Positions 1 to 7,692 of a stretch of 22,685 nucleotides of DNA are shown in pieces. The DNA is taken from positions 1 through 22,685 of IMG/VR virus record IMGVR_UViG_3300043540_000344; one strand, 5' to 3'. The notes below the pieces were generated by a model that ran no database searches, was not told the DNA's origin, and saw only the letters and a program-made list of their open reading frames with translations. The stretch's first letter is position 1; each line of letters starts with the position of its first letter. This stretch comes from a virus. Both the position numbers and the translations under genes were made by a program.

Positions 1-45
1 TTGTCAATCCAGATGCACAAATACATAGGTATTAAATAGGTGAAT

Positions 46-84
46 GGAAGAGGAAGAATCCGCTGAGGTTATTCTTCCTCTCCC
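46..84 (-). terminator. Hairpin over the last stop codon; possible operon end
   Basis: A 14-bp stem (46-59 against 71-84, one G-U pair in RNA) with an 11-base loop covers the last codons and the TAA of the 907-aa gene. The transcript reads AGAGGAAGAAU, loop, AUUCUUCCUCU. No U-run follows, so it is not a textbook intrinsic terminator. It could instead protect the mRNA 3' end or assist a factor-dependent stop. Bases 1-45 beyond it show no gene I can support. Confidence 0.4.
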
Positions 85-2792
85 TCTCTTAGTTCGCTAA
101 ACAAGGCTTTGTATCTTGTTAAGATTTCTTGTCTTTCTTCGGGCGAGGTAGCGCCTTGCAACTCACGCTTTAATGCTTTCATCATTTCCAAAGCCTGGGC
201 CCTTCTCCTTCCTTGCTGGCGTTGCTCACCGTATTCATACGAGGCCGGATAAATCTTGACGCCCACCATACTTGAGGCTGCTTGTCCCGTTGTGGGAGCT
301 GCAGGTTGTTCAGGATGTGCTATAGCTCTTGCAATATAACTCCAATCCATACCGCCAGGCATGTAACCTGCTGCAACCTGACTGAACATATATCCCAAGC
401 TTTTTGCTATTTTTGTTGTGGGTGAATCCCAGTCATACCAAATCCTGTTGCCATTTTCATCCTCGCCACGGATGATTGTTGCTGGCAGTGTGTATATAGG
501 ATGAACACCCGTTGCTGCAAGAGGGGCCAGCGGACCTGCAGTTTTCAAGTTATGCACAGACTGAATAACATCTCCCCAGAAAGGGACTATCCAATCCAAA
601 GGAACAATCTGAAGTCTTCCCTTTTCGTCTTTCCATGGCAGGGGCAACAACCAACCATCCGAGACATATTTTGGCAATGCTTGTTTGTATGTCTCCCAAT
701 CTTTATCCGTAAGGTTTTGTTTGGATAAAGCATATTCTGCAGCAGCTGCAGGTATCACAAGATATTTCAAAGCTCTCCAAGGTTGTTTGACCAAGGTTCT
801 GTAGAATTCTGTTGTGGCTTTGACCCGGAATGTTGGAAACGGGGTAACATACTCACGCAGCATCTTTGTCATTCGTGTTACATCGTCGTAGTCAAACGTG
901 GCTCTGACCGCATCCATTGCGGCTTCCAAGGGTTTCATTCCTTTCTTCAGGCTCCATTCAAACTTTGCAAGCTTGCTGCCAGTCTCAAACAGGTCCCAAA
1001 GTTTTTCGTAAGGCAGTGTGGTTATCTTGAAAACTTTTTGCAGCAAGTCAGGCAATGACCTCACATCTCCAAGGAACGGAACTTCGCGGCCGCGCGGAAA
1101 CACTTCTGCGGCTGTCCACGAACTACCTTTGATGCCTGTTAGGTCTTCGAATTGTTTGACAAGCGGGTCAGGTTTGTCTCGCATGTAATGGTTAATATAC
1201 TTGGTAAATGCAGTTACATACTGCTTCAAGCCCGTAGGTGTATACCAAGGTAAAGGATGCTCTCCTATTACATCGTTCAGGATAAAGTTACCATACAAAT
1301 TCCTAAACTGGGTTGGGATTCTGCCAAGCACGTGTGCGAATCTCCACGGCGGCATGAAGAACCTGCCCCACCAAGTAGAGGCTGTCCTTGGTATATATCT
1401 CAACTCTTCAATTGCGTCGTGGATTCCTGTAGGAACATAACCTCCTAACCATTCGCTGTAATATGTTCCCGGTTTTTGGTATGTGCTAAACCATTGACTG
1501 TTTGAGGTTATTCGCTGTTTGAGATAATCCATTACCGTGTTGCGATATGCCTTCATCACATCTTGAGGTAGAGTCTTCCAAGCGTTCAGGACTGTCTGAG
1601 CTTGCGTTCTGAATCTTGCATCAAGTTCTGGCGCCGATGCAAGTCTTTGAACTGCCTGCCAAGCCTCCTTGGGTGTGTCAAACTTCAAGCCCGCCATGCC
1701 TTGCCTAACTTCGTCAGGCAAGGATTCTACGAGCTGCCCGACCTTCTTGATAAAACTTTCTTCAAATGCTGCTTTGCGCTTAGCACTAAGCTTAGGTATC
1801 TGAGACATCTCGGTCAGTTTGGTCAGGATGTTTTGTGCGGTCTCGGATGCTTCTGCAAATTCTTTCTTGCCTGTCAAGATGTCTCTCGCCTCAAACAAGT
1901 GTTCGGGTGTAGCTTCCTTCAACGCATCTCGTAGCTCGTCTGCCTTTGCCTGTCCGAGTCTCCAGTCGCGCCTAAGGTTGAAGAACATTTGCCGGGCCGT
2001 CCAAGGCGACCTTTCACTTCCTGGAACAAAAGCTCTTGCAATGGCTTCACCAATTGTGTCCGCCTTCAAGGCCTCACGAATACCAAACAACGTAGGTGTA
2101 GGAATTTTACCTGGGGCAGTCAAGGCAGTTTCCCAAGCTGTTTGCAACCAGGATTTGCCTTTTGGTTCAGTTGCTGCAACTTTGGTCGCTGGTTCTTCAA
2201 GCTCTCCTAACATTCTTGGTAAACCGAAAGCTTCACCTGCCAAGGCTTTTGGCTCAATAAAAGGCCTGCCAAGAAGAAACCACGGCGCGGTGCTGGCTGT
2301 CTCTTCTGTAGCTCCTCTTAGCCGAGGTGAAGCTCCCAGGGCGCTCGCGATTTCTCCGGCAGGCTTTGCAAGCAATATATCAAATGCACTTTGTATGGGT
2401 TCTGATATCCAACTTAAAGCTCCCAGTCCCGTCTGCAAGGCACCAAGAGGTCGACCTTGTAGAAGATTTTGAATTCCTTCAGTCGTGGTCCCAAGGTCCT
2501 GCTTGGCTCTCTGTGAATAATATTTCCAAGCAGAAGCTGGCCCTTTGACACTCTCCAAGCTCGGAGGCAGCGTAGCTTGTTCTGCCAGCGGTCCCGCTTC
2601 TACTAAAGGATGGTGTTGTAAGCCGATGCCCGGGACAATCCGAGGAGGTCCTGCAATTGCGGAGCGGACTGCATTGGCCCTTGCTGGGTCGGACTTGTCA
2701 AGGAGCCTGACATAGGCGGCAAGGGCATCTGGGGAGTCCTGAAGAATCCACTCAGGAACAAGCCCCGCCAAGGCTCTCTGGTAGTTGTCCAT
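69..2792 (-). CDS. Large ejection-type internal virion protein (907 aa)
   Basis: This is probably a virion protein carried in the head and ejected with the DNA; no enzymatic active site is recognisable. Residues 1-330 are mostly helical and rich in Ala, Pro and Leu. Residues 600-740 hold the most recognisable part: TFDYDDVTR (632-640), then a Pro-Phe-Pro turn near 650-654, then PWRALKYLV with a hydrophobic stretch at 676-690, then PLPW (717-720) and VPLDWIVPFWGD. This order resembles the large polyvalent-protein-associated (LPD38-like) region of phage ejection proteins, which I recall rather than searched. The C-terminus (855-907) is charged and likely coiled. The ATG at 2792 has GGAGG six bases upstream. 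It is the last gene of the cluster, beside two other ejection-type proteins, as internal virion genes often are in podoviruses. Family membership is moderately sure; the role is inferred. Confidence 0.75.
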   Translation of the reverse strand: MDNYQRALAGLVPEWILQDSPDALAAYVRLLDKSDPARANAVRSAIAGPPRIVPGIGLQHHPLVEAGPLAEQATLPPSLESVKGPASAWKYYSQRAKQDLGTTTEGIQNLLQGRPLGALQTGLGALSWISEPIQSAFDILLAKPAGEIASALGASPRLRGATEETASTAPWFLLGRPFIEPKALAGEAFGLPRMLGELEEPATKVAATEPKGKSWLQTAWETALTAPGKIPTPTLFGIREALKADTIGEAIARAFVPGSERSPWTARQMFFNLRRDWRLGQAKADELRDALKEATPEHLFEARDILTGKKEFAEASETAQNILTKLTEMSQIPKLSAKRKAAFEESFIKKVGQLVESLPDEVRQGMAGLKFDTPKEAWQAVQRLASAPELDARFRTQAQTVLNAWKTLPQDVMKAYRNTVMDYLKQRITSNSQWFSTYQKPGTYYSEWLGGYVPTGIHDAIEELRYIPRTASTWWGRFFMPPWRFAHVLGRIPTQFRNLYGNFILNDVIGEHPLPWYTPTGLKQYVTAFTKYINHYMRDKPDPLVKQFEDLTGIKGSSWTAAEVFPRGREVPFLGDVRSLPDLLQKVFKITTLPYEKLWDLFETGSKLAKFEWSLKKGMKPLEAAMDAVRATFDYDDVTRMTKMLREYVTPFPTFRVKATTEFYRTLVKQPWRALKYLVIPAAAAEYALSKQNLTDKDWETYKQALPKYVSDGWLLPLPWKDEKGRLQIVPLDWIVPFWGDVIQSVHNLKTAGPLAPLAATGVHPIYTLPATIIRGEDENGNRIWYDWDSPTTKIAKSLGYMFSQVAAGYMPGGMDWSYIARAIAHPEQPAAPTTGQAASSMVGVKIYPASYEYGEQRQQGRRRAQALEMMKALKRELQGATSPEERQEILTRYKALFSELREGEEE

Positions 2793-2860
2793 TCATTTCC
2801 TCCTTCCGATAAAAGTCTTTCAAGCAGCGCGTGCAACTGTGACCTGGATAACTTTACCAT
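2603..2860 (-). CDS. Possible small overlapping gene (85 aa)
   Basis: An ATG at 2860 overlaps the stop of the upstream 370-aa gene (CCATGGTAA) and has GGAG seven bases upstream, a good ribosome site. Its first 22 codons fill the otherwise empty 61-nt gap before the 907-aa gene; the remainder overlaps the first 190 nt of that gene in another frame. The N-terminus (MVKLSRSQLHALLERLLSEG) looks like an amphipathic helix. The later part is Pro/Ser/Gln-rich with no motif. It could be a real overprinted gene or a short leader that couples translation into the 907-aa gene. I do not recognise it, and it is doubtful as a protein. Confidence 0.3.
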   Translation of the reverse strand: MVKLSRSQLHALLERLLSEGGNEWTTTREPWRGLFLSGFFRTPQMPLPPMSGSLTSPTQQGPMQSAPQLQDLLGLSRASAYNTIL

Positions 2861-3966
2861 GGTGACGCTCCTGTCTGAACAAAGTTAACTGCCGCTTCCA
2901 TTGCTCGGTCTGGGTCCCACCCAGAACTTGCCAACGCGCTGTATAAATGTTGTCTTAGCAGTTGCTTAGACTCAGGTGATTGGGTATACTGCCGAAGTCT
3001 CTGCCACAACCCAGTTACATAAGGTTTTGTTTTTTGGTCTACACCTTGCCTGGTTGTTTCCCATGCAAGCTGCCACATAGTGCTGTAAGCCGAATTTGCG
3101 GCCGTCAAGGATGGTTGAGCCAGTAGTTGTCCTTGGATTCCACCTTTCGTTGCTAAATCCTGGGCAGCGGGAAAGTCCCTCATTATAAAATCAAACGAAG
3201 CAAGTGCTCCAGGCAACGAGGTCTTCTTGCCCGTCAGGGTTTCTTGCAGTGTGCTGTTTAAGTTGTTTAGGTGGCTCTCGTATACATGCTGTCCTATAGG
3301 TCCTCCATACGACAGGCCTACAAGATTTTTTAGTGCAGACAGTCCTGTTCCGATACCTCCAACAGTGGGCGAAACAAACCCAGTGCGGGCAAGGAACTCT
3401 CTTTCACCCGCCGTTAATTTTTGGCCTGCTTTCAGCTTTTCAAGCGCATCAATAACGTCCTTCCAGTATTTTGCTTGTGGGTCACCATATTTCTTTGCTT
3501 CTTCAAGATTGTAGCGGGCTGCCTCAAGTTGTGTGCTAAGTATCTCAGGATAATACTTTGCATAGCCTTGATAAGCCTGAATCTGGGCTTCTGTTAGCTC
3601 CTTCTCCTGTTGACGCTGTTCAGGAGTTTTAACACCCCACAACTCGTATGTCGTCTCAGGTTGCTTAAATACCTCCGGAACAGACTTCTTCATTATCTCA
3701 CCTATCTGCCACTTTGCTTCCTCGCCCGGATAAGACGGAATTGTCTGAAACGCCTTCAAGACAGAATCCCCAAACAATCCTTGAGCCTGCTTGAACAATT
3801 CCTGTCCTTCAGGTGTTTGAAAGAACTGTTGTCTAACATTTGTAGGCAAAGCAAAAGCTTGTTCCAAGGCGCTGGCCAAAGCTTTCCTTCTCGTGTTCCA
3901 AACATCTTGCAGGCTCTGGCCTACTCCCTGACCTAATCCTGTGAATATAACATCCCAGTTTGCCAC
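2854..3966 (-). CDS. Probable internal virion / ejection protein (370 aa)
   Basis: I do not recognise a named family. The protein is mainly alpha-helical, with a Gln/Glu/Lys-rich coiled-coil-like centre (about residues 115-185, including EQRQQEKELTEAQIQAYQ) and a Gly/Ser/Leu stretch around 195-220 (GGIGTGLSALKNLVGLSYGG) that could insert in or lie on a membrane. The start is GTG at 3966, because GGAGGT lies eight bases upstream; residue 2 onward reads ANWDVIF. It sits between a short Gly-rich virion protein and the 907-aa protein, the usual place for podovirus ejection proteins (compare the trio of small to large internal proteins in P22 and T7). The role is inferred from position and composition only. 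Confidence 0.65.
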   Translation of the reverse strand: MANWDVIFTGLGQGVGQSLQDVWNTRRKALASALEQAFALPTNVRQQFFQTPEGQELFKQAQGLFGDSVLKAFQTIPSYPGEEAKWQIGEIMKKSVPEVFKQPETTYELWGVKTPEQRQQEKELTEAQIQAYQGYAKYYPEILSTQLEAARYNLEEAKKYGDPQAKYWKDVIDALEKLKAGQKLTAGEREFLARTGFVSPTVGGIGTGLSALKNLVGLSYGGPIGQHVYESHLNNLNSTLQETLTGKKTSLPGALASFDFIMRDFPAAQDLATKGGIQGQLLAQPSLTAANSAYSTMWQLAWETTRQGVDQKTKPYVTGLWQRLRQYTQSPESKQLLRQHLYSALASSGWDPDRAMEAAVNFVQTGASPW

Positions 3967-3980
3967 AGCGTGTCACCTCC

Positions 3981-4709
3981 TTAATAGGGCCAAGTAGGAA
4001 GTCCGCGGCCAACCAAACCGGCGGTGCCCCAACTTGACGGAGACAAGCCTCCTCCAAACAACCCACTCAAGCCTCCACCTGCTATCCACGAGCCAAGACC
4101 GTAACCAAGAACGGGAGCCAGGGCTCCTAACAATCCAGAACTACCAGGCTCAACATATTGATACGGTTGCAAAGTTTTTGCAGTGGCAAGCGAAGCCAGC
4201 ATCTGATAATATGTGCTTGGTGTCACGGTTCCTTGTCCCAGCAAGTTTATCATCGCTTCACGCCTCGCGGCTTCAAGAGCCATTTCTTGCTGTCTGCGTG
4301 TAAGGTCTTCCTGATATAGTTGTGTTGCAAGTGTTTGGCCCATGTGTTCCGCCGATTCTTGCTGGGCACGGGCTCTGGCCGTTCCGTAATATCCTGGGCC
4401 AGCAAATGCGGCGTTGATTTGTGGCACAACTGTTTCTTGGTATGCAGGCATGACGGTTTTTGTCCAATATTCTCGAGTAGCCTGCGGATTGAATGCTTGT
4501 TCAATAAAGTCCGAACTCCAGTATGGAGCAGTTTGTTGGGCAAACCAATTTGCGGATTTTTCTGCTCCTGGCCAATAACCGAGCTGTCCTGTCTGGCTAA
4601 CCTGTCCCATTAATTGGTTCAGGTAGCTCCTTTGCTCAGGAGTCAGCAAGTCCATTGTGCCGGTTTTTACCTTCGACTTGCTTCCAAATATTGCATCTAA
4701 GAATCCCAT
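3981..4709 (-). CDS. Probable internal virion / pilot protein (242 aa)
   Basis: The N-terminus (MGFLDAIFGSKSKVKTG) followed by a helical Gln-rich body and a Gly/Leu/Ala-rich tail (about residues 190-235, with GLLGALAPVLGYGLGS and GGGLSGLFGGG) matches the pattern of small podovirus ejection proteins, whose tails are thought to associate with membranes. I start it at ATG 4709: a strong AGGAGGG lies about 11 bases upstream and residues MGFLDAIFG follow. A longer reading from 4784 has no ribosome site and would overlap the tail hub gene by 74 nt. It directly follows the gp10-like tail hub gene (stop at 4711) and precedes two larger ejection-type genes. No catalytic motif is visible. Function is inferred from architecture and place. 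Confidence 0.7.
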   Translation of the reverse strand: MGFLDAIFGSKSKVKTGTMDLLTPEQRSYLNQLMGQVSQTGQLGYWPGAEKSANWFAQQTAPYWSSDFIEQAFNPQATREYWTKTVMPAYQETVVPQINAAFAGPGYYGTARARAQQESAEHMGQTLATQLYQEDLTRRQQEMALEAARREAMINLLGQGTVTPSTYYQMLASLATAKTLQPYQYVEPGSSGLLGALAPVLGYGLGSWIAGGGLSGLFGGGLSPSSWGTAGLVGRGLPTWPY

Positions 4710-4710
4710 T

Positions 4711-6159
4711 TTACGCTGCCCTCCTTGTATAAACTTTTGTAACCTCGAATCCTGCCTGACGGAGGAACACTCGCTGAAAATCAAGCTTTACAAACACATC
4801 TTTAGTCAGTTGGTATGCCCACGGGAACTTAAACCAACTCCACGCATCAGTCTGAACTCGTTTGGTTGACAAGACTGCCCATGTCTGTTGGTTGTCTGTT
4901 GAGATACTAACTTGTAGCCAGCCGTCTCCCTTGGCCTCAACCATAACATTACGAACGCGAGCCAAGTCTTGGGCTGCGACCCCTCCCAAAATTATTTCTG
5001 CTGGTTGGTCTCCAACAACATCATATTGTGTAGCTCTGAGTTCGCCGGGTATTGCCAGCAATGTCGTGAACGAAGTTGGTCTCATTGCAACGCTATCCCA
5101 TATTACATTATAGTTAATTGTATCCCATGTAGCAGTTTGGTCATCCCATTGGTCACCTCTTTCTCTTTGCCAGACACCAACAGCAGATACAACTCCAGGG
5201 GCCTTACGCACCCACCAAGTTTTTGTTGGAAAATGGTATGCATAAATCCTGTCGTCTACAATCAACCAATATTCTTCAAGCTCTTCAACATAAAGTCCGT
5301 GGGCCGCTGCCAAGCTGTCTCTACTGTGCCTTGCCGTCGGCCCAAATAAGACTTCCCAAACCGGGTCCCCAATGGCTGTTAAAGTTCTTCCATCAAACAG
5401 ATAAACATTGTCGGAGCCTAAGAACACAAATTCCTCACCGATGTTATCCAGTGTGTCAGAACCAAGCAGGCCCACTCCCTTTATCGTAGCAACGGGAGTC
5501 CACAAAGTTGGATAAGCTGTGTAGGCCAAGTGCCAAATGCTACGCTCTTTGAACACATAACATTCTCCACCAAGTTCTCCAAACTTCTGAACCCAGTCAG
5601 GCGTGTCAAGCAAATCGACAAATCCTGCCAAGCCTTCGTTCCATGCTTCAGGATTCCCGATGTCTGACCACTGAATGCGATAGGGCATGGATACTCCACC
5701 TTCCTGGACATAGCCCAAGATACAAAAGTTCCGAGCAACCGTAATATATCTTGCAAGAGGAGGACTACCTCCCAAATCTGACACCTCGCTCCCGTCATAT
5801 TTCTTGACTGGATTTGTCATGTCGGTGCATAGCCACCAGTCCAGCCACATACAACTTGACACAGTGCGAGTGTCGGCACCTGTGTAACTTGCAAGTTTTG
5901 TATAATTTGTTCCTGACTTCAGGTATATTCCTTGGTCGGTTACAAATATCAGCTGAACCTCAAGGTTTGTAGGAGCATACTGGTCTACGCACAAACAAGT
6001 TTCGTTTGCAGGCAGCGTAAACATTGTTGCCCATTTTTGCTCTACACCTACAACGTCCTTCCACAAAGCCACACCTAAGGCATCCCGGATGGGATGAGTC
6101 TCAAAAATCGTCTTCCCGTAATCGACGCCCATGTTTAAAGGTATAGTTGCTGTCTTCAT
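4711..6159 (-). CDS. Tail hub / DNA-stabilisation protein, P22 gp10-like (482 aa)
   Basis: This is a probable tail hub or nozzle component that closes the portal channel after packaging. The sequence is beta-rich with repeated aromatic blades typical of this propeller-like family: IQWSDIGNPEAWN with GLAGFVDLLDTPDWVQ (about residues 162-192), ECYVFKERSIWHLAY (about 200-214), EFVFLGSDNVYLFDG (about 243-257) and EYWLIVDDRIYAYHFPTKTWW (split here as EYWLIVDD and YAYHFPTKTWW, about 300-320). The IGNPEAW plus VFKERSIW combination is what I associate with gp10-like and T7 gp12-like tail proteins. The start ATG at 6159 overlaps the stop of the preceding 85-aa gene as ATGA, implying coupled translation. 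The length of 482 aa suits the P22 gp10 class. Confidence in the structural role is good; the exact family is less sure. Confidence 0.75.
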   Translation of the reverse strand: MKTATIPLNMGVDYGKTIFETHPIRDALGVALWKDVVGVEQKWATMFTLPANETCLCVDQYAPTNLEVQLIFVTDQGIYLKSGTNYTKLASYTGADTRTVSSCMWLDWWLCTDMTNPVKKYDGSEVSDLGGSPPLARYITVARNFCILGYVQEGGVSMPYRIQWSDIGNPEAWNEGLAGFVDLLDTPDWVQKFGELGGECYVFKERSIWHLAYTAYPTLWTPVATIKGVGLLGSDTLDNIGEEFVFLGSDNVYLFDGRTLTAIGDPVWEVLFGPTARHSRDSLAAAHGLYVEELEEYWLIVDDRIYAYHFPTKTWWVRKAPGVVSAVGVWQRERGDQWDDQTATWDTINYNVIWDSVAMRPTSFTTLLAIPGELRATQYDVVGDQPAEIILGGVAAQDLARVRNVMVEAKGDGWLQVSISTDNQQTWAVLSTKRVQTDAWSWFKFPWAYQLTKDVFVKLDFQRVFLRQAGFEVTKVYTRRAA

Positions 6160-6413
6160 GTTATTTGTAAGTCCACCTTCCTTGTTGTTCCGTCATCACA
6201 TACAACCGAAATTCTGAGATACCAGTTACCGGTGGTGCTGTCTTTGTAATGACCCATGCTGAATCCTTGTTGAAAGTCCTGCCTAAGCTTGTTTACTTCA
6301 AGAGCCAGCCTTGACAGACATTTGGACATTTCACGAGACTGCATCATGAGTTCCTCGTCGTCAAGGTTCTTAAAGCTTGTGTCTCCTATGATTATTGGAC
6401 TCCAGCGTAGCAT
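6156..6413 (-). CDS. Small coiled-coil virion-associated protein (85 aa)
   Basis: I do not recognise a family. A likely helical and coiled segment (residues about 18-52: DEELMMQSREMSKCLSRLA then LEVNKLRQDFQQGF) precedes a beta-type C-terminus (GNWYLRISVVCDDGTTRKVDL). The ATG at 6413 lies two bases after the stop of the Gly-rich protein, and the stop overlaps the tail hub start (ATGA), so it is translated within the fibre/tail block. A trimerising or chaperone-like accessory for the fibre genes is possible but only a guess from position. Confidence 0.65.
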   Translation of the reverse strand: MLRWSPIIIGDTSFKNLDDEELMMQSREMSKCLSRLALEVNKLRQDFQQGFSMGHYKDSTTGNWYLRISVVCDDGTTRKVDLQIT

Positions 6414-6414
6414 A

Positions 6415-7248
6415 TCAGAACCAAATTATTACATAGCCAGCGGCGCCGTTGCCACCAGCACCGCCGTTAACAATAGGCCCGTTCGACGCTCGGGTGCCAG
6501 CGCCTCCACCACCACCCCCACCACATCCATAGCTCGTAGCAGACATTCCTGGACTTCCGGATTGGCCTGCAATACCGCCGCCTCCTCCCCAAGCTATGCT
6601 TCCTGTGTAAATCAGAGTGCTTCCATGACCGCCATTGCCGGTATTAGAACCTGCTTGACCATAAAATTCCAAGCCGTTACTCCCGGCATAGCCGCCCGTA
6701 GGAGTGTTGCCACCAGTGCCGCCGCCACCTCCGGAGCCTCCTGCGGCTGATACAATGGTCCCTGTAATACTACCAGAGACGGTCGTAGTTCCTCCAGCAG
6801 AGCCATTGCCTCCAGGCCCTCCATCATAATAACCACCCCCGCCAGCTCCTCCGGCTCCTCCACTGCCTTCACTTCCTATTGTAACGCTTATGGTCTCGCC
6901 GGGAGTAACAGGATATGAACCAAAAACAACACGGCCACAGCCGCCTCCACCACCACCTCCTCCAACAGCGGCATATGCACCACCGGCGCCGCCGCCTCCT
7001 CCCCCGCCGCCGCCAACGGCATACACAACAATCTGCGTAGCACCTCCAGGAACTACAAAACTCCCGCCGGAACTAAAAGCCAGAATTTTCCTTGCAGGTA
7101 GGCTATAATAGGCATTCGCGTCAGTGGCTACAGCAAAACTCTTTTCGTCTGTAATGAACAAGGGCATAGCCGGCACAAGCTGGCTATTACTTGCAGCGCT
7201 GTCAATTTGCGCTCTTGTTCCTCTTTTAAATTTTATGGTTGTCGGCAT
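6415..7248 (-). CDS. Glycine-rich tail fibre / adhesin-like protein (277 aa)
   Basis: The N-terminal 60 residues (IKFKRGTRAQIDSAA, then MPLFITDEKSFAVATDANAYYSL) resemble the attachment repeat found at the start of many phage fibre proteins. A short beta segment (SFVVPGGATQIVVYAVG) then leads into about 200 residues dominated by Gly runs such as GGGGGGGGGAGG and GGSGGGGGTGGN, ending with AAGYVIIWF. Gly-rich repeats of this kind form polyglycine-II bundles in T-even type adhesins (gp38 class), where the loops between them contact the receptor; the assignment here is by analogy. The start overlaps the stop of the previous fibre gene by one base (TAATG). The coding DNA has high local GC and long purine/pyrimidine asymmetry, giving proline-rich shadow frames on the plus strand that are not genes. 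Confidence 0.8.
   Translation of the reverse strand: MPTTIKFKRGTRAQIDSAASNSQLVPAMPLFITDEKSFAVATDANAYYSLPARKILAFSSGGSFVVPGGATQIVVYAVGGGGGGGGGAGGAYAAVGGGGGGGGCGRVVFGSYPVTPGETISVTIGSEGSGGAGGAGGGGYYDGGPGGNGSAGGTTTVSGSITGTIVSAAGGSGGGGGTGGNTPTGGYAGSNGLEFYGQAGSNTGNGGHGSTLIYTGSIAWGGGGGIAGQSGSPGMSATSYGCGGGGGGGAGTRASNGPIVNGGAGGNGAAGYVIIWF
6928..7026 (-). repeat. Poly-glycine codon tract
   Basis: Two runs of eight or more consecutive glycine codons lie here within the Gly-rich fibre gene, separated by a short Ala/Tyr spacer. On the plus strand they read as runs of CC-plus-any-base triplets (for example cctccaccaccacctcctcc). Such tracts are prone to slippage and recombination, so the length may vary between related phages. 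Confidence 0.75.
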
Positions 7249-7682
7249 TAGAACCCACCTCCATCAACCATCCCAATAAAATTATGCCAAGCACCCGAAC
7301 GTGGAATCAGAATTGCCTGTTCGCCAGGTAGCAAAACGAACGAAGTAGCCCCGTCAATGTCTTCGTCTGTTTGCGCAGAAACCGTTACTGTATAATCTGA
7401 TGTGTCAACTCGTTTTATCCACAAAAGTTTCGTGGCGCTTGAACTTACAACATCTGTAGTCAAAGGCAAAGTTACCGCAACATCACCACTTGATGCGTCT
7501 ACAAAAACAATTGAAGGAGTCCCTGCAGCTAAAGCTGTATTAGCTGTTACAACTTGAAACTCATATTGATGCTTGAAAACCTTTTTGATTTCACGGATTG
7601 CGTCGTCGCCCAGGGAGATAGATTCGGCTCCAACCGGGGCGCTGTAATCTATGTCTCTTGGAAGCTCACCAGCGTATGGCAT
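7248..7682 (-). CDS. Fibre-module structural protein (144 aa)
   Basis: This is a likely tail or fibre accessory. The N-terminus (DIDYSAPVGAESISLGDDAIREIKKVFKH, split as DIDYSAPVGAESISLGDD and AIREIKKVFKH) matches a short motif that recurs at the start of many phage tail proteins. The rest is a beta-rich domain (SGDVAVTLPLTTDV, YTVTVSAQTDEDIDG, LLPGEQAILIPRSGAWHNFIG) like the small beta domains that decorate fibre shafts. ATG 7682 has GGAGGT five bases upstream, and the stop of the 596-aa fibre gene lies within that ribosome site. It sits between two fibre-type genes, which supports a receptor-binding or shaft role. I cannot name it. Confidence 0.7.
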   Translation of the reverse strand: MPYAGELPRDIDYSAPVGAESISLGDDAIREIKKVFKHQYEFQVVTANTALAAGTPSIVFVDASSGDVAVTLPLTTDVVSSSATKLLWIKRVDTSDYTVTVSAQTDEDIDGATSFVLLPGEQAILIPRSGAWHNFIGMVDGGGF

Positions 7683-7692
7683 CTTTCACCTC

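Noticed and set aside
1819-2472. 217-codon plus-strand frame opposite the 907-aa gene
   Set aside because: It is antisense to a well-supported coding region, has no ribosome site and reads as low-complexity Ser/Ala/Pro, a typical shadow.
6289-6750. 153-codon plus-strand frame opposite the Gly-rich gene
   Set aside because: It arises from the repetitive GC-rich Gly codons read in antisense; no ribosome site and Ser/Thr/Ala-rich composition.
6890-7108. Proline-rich plus-strand frame
   Set aside because: Poly-proline is the antisense of poly-glycine codons, so it is a shadow and not a real proline-rich protein.
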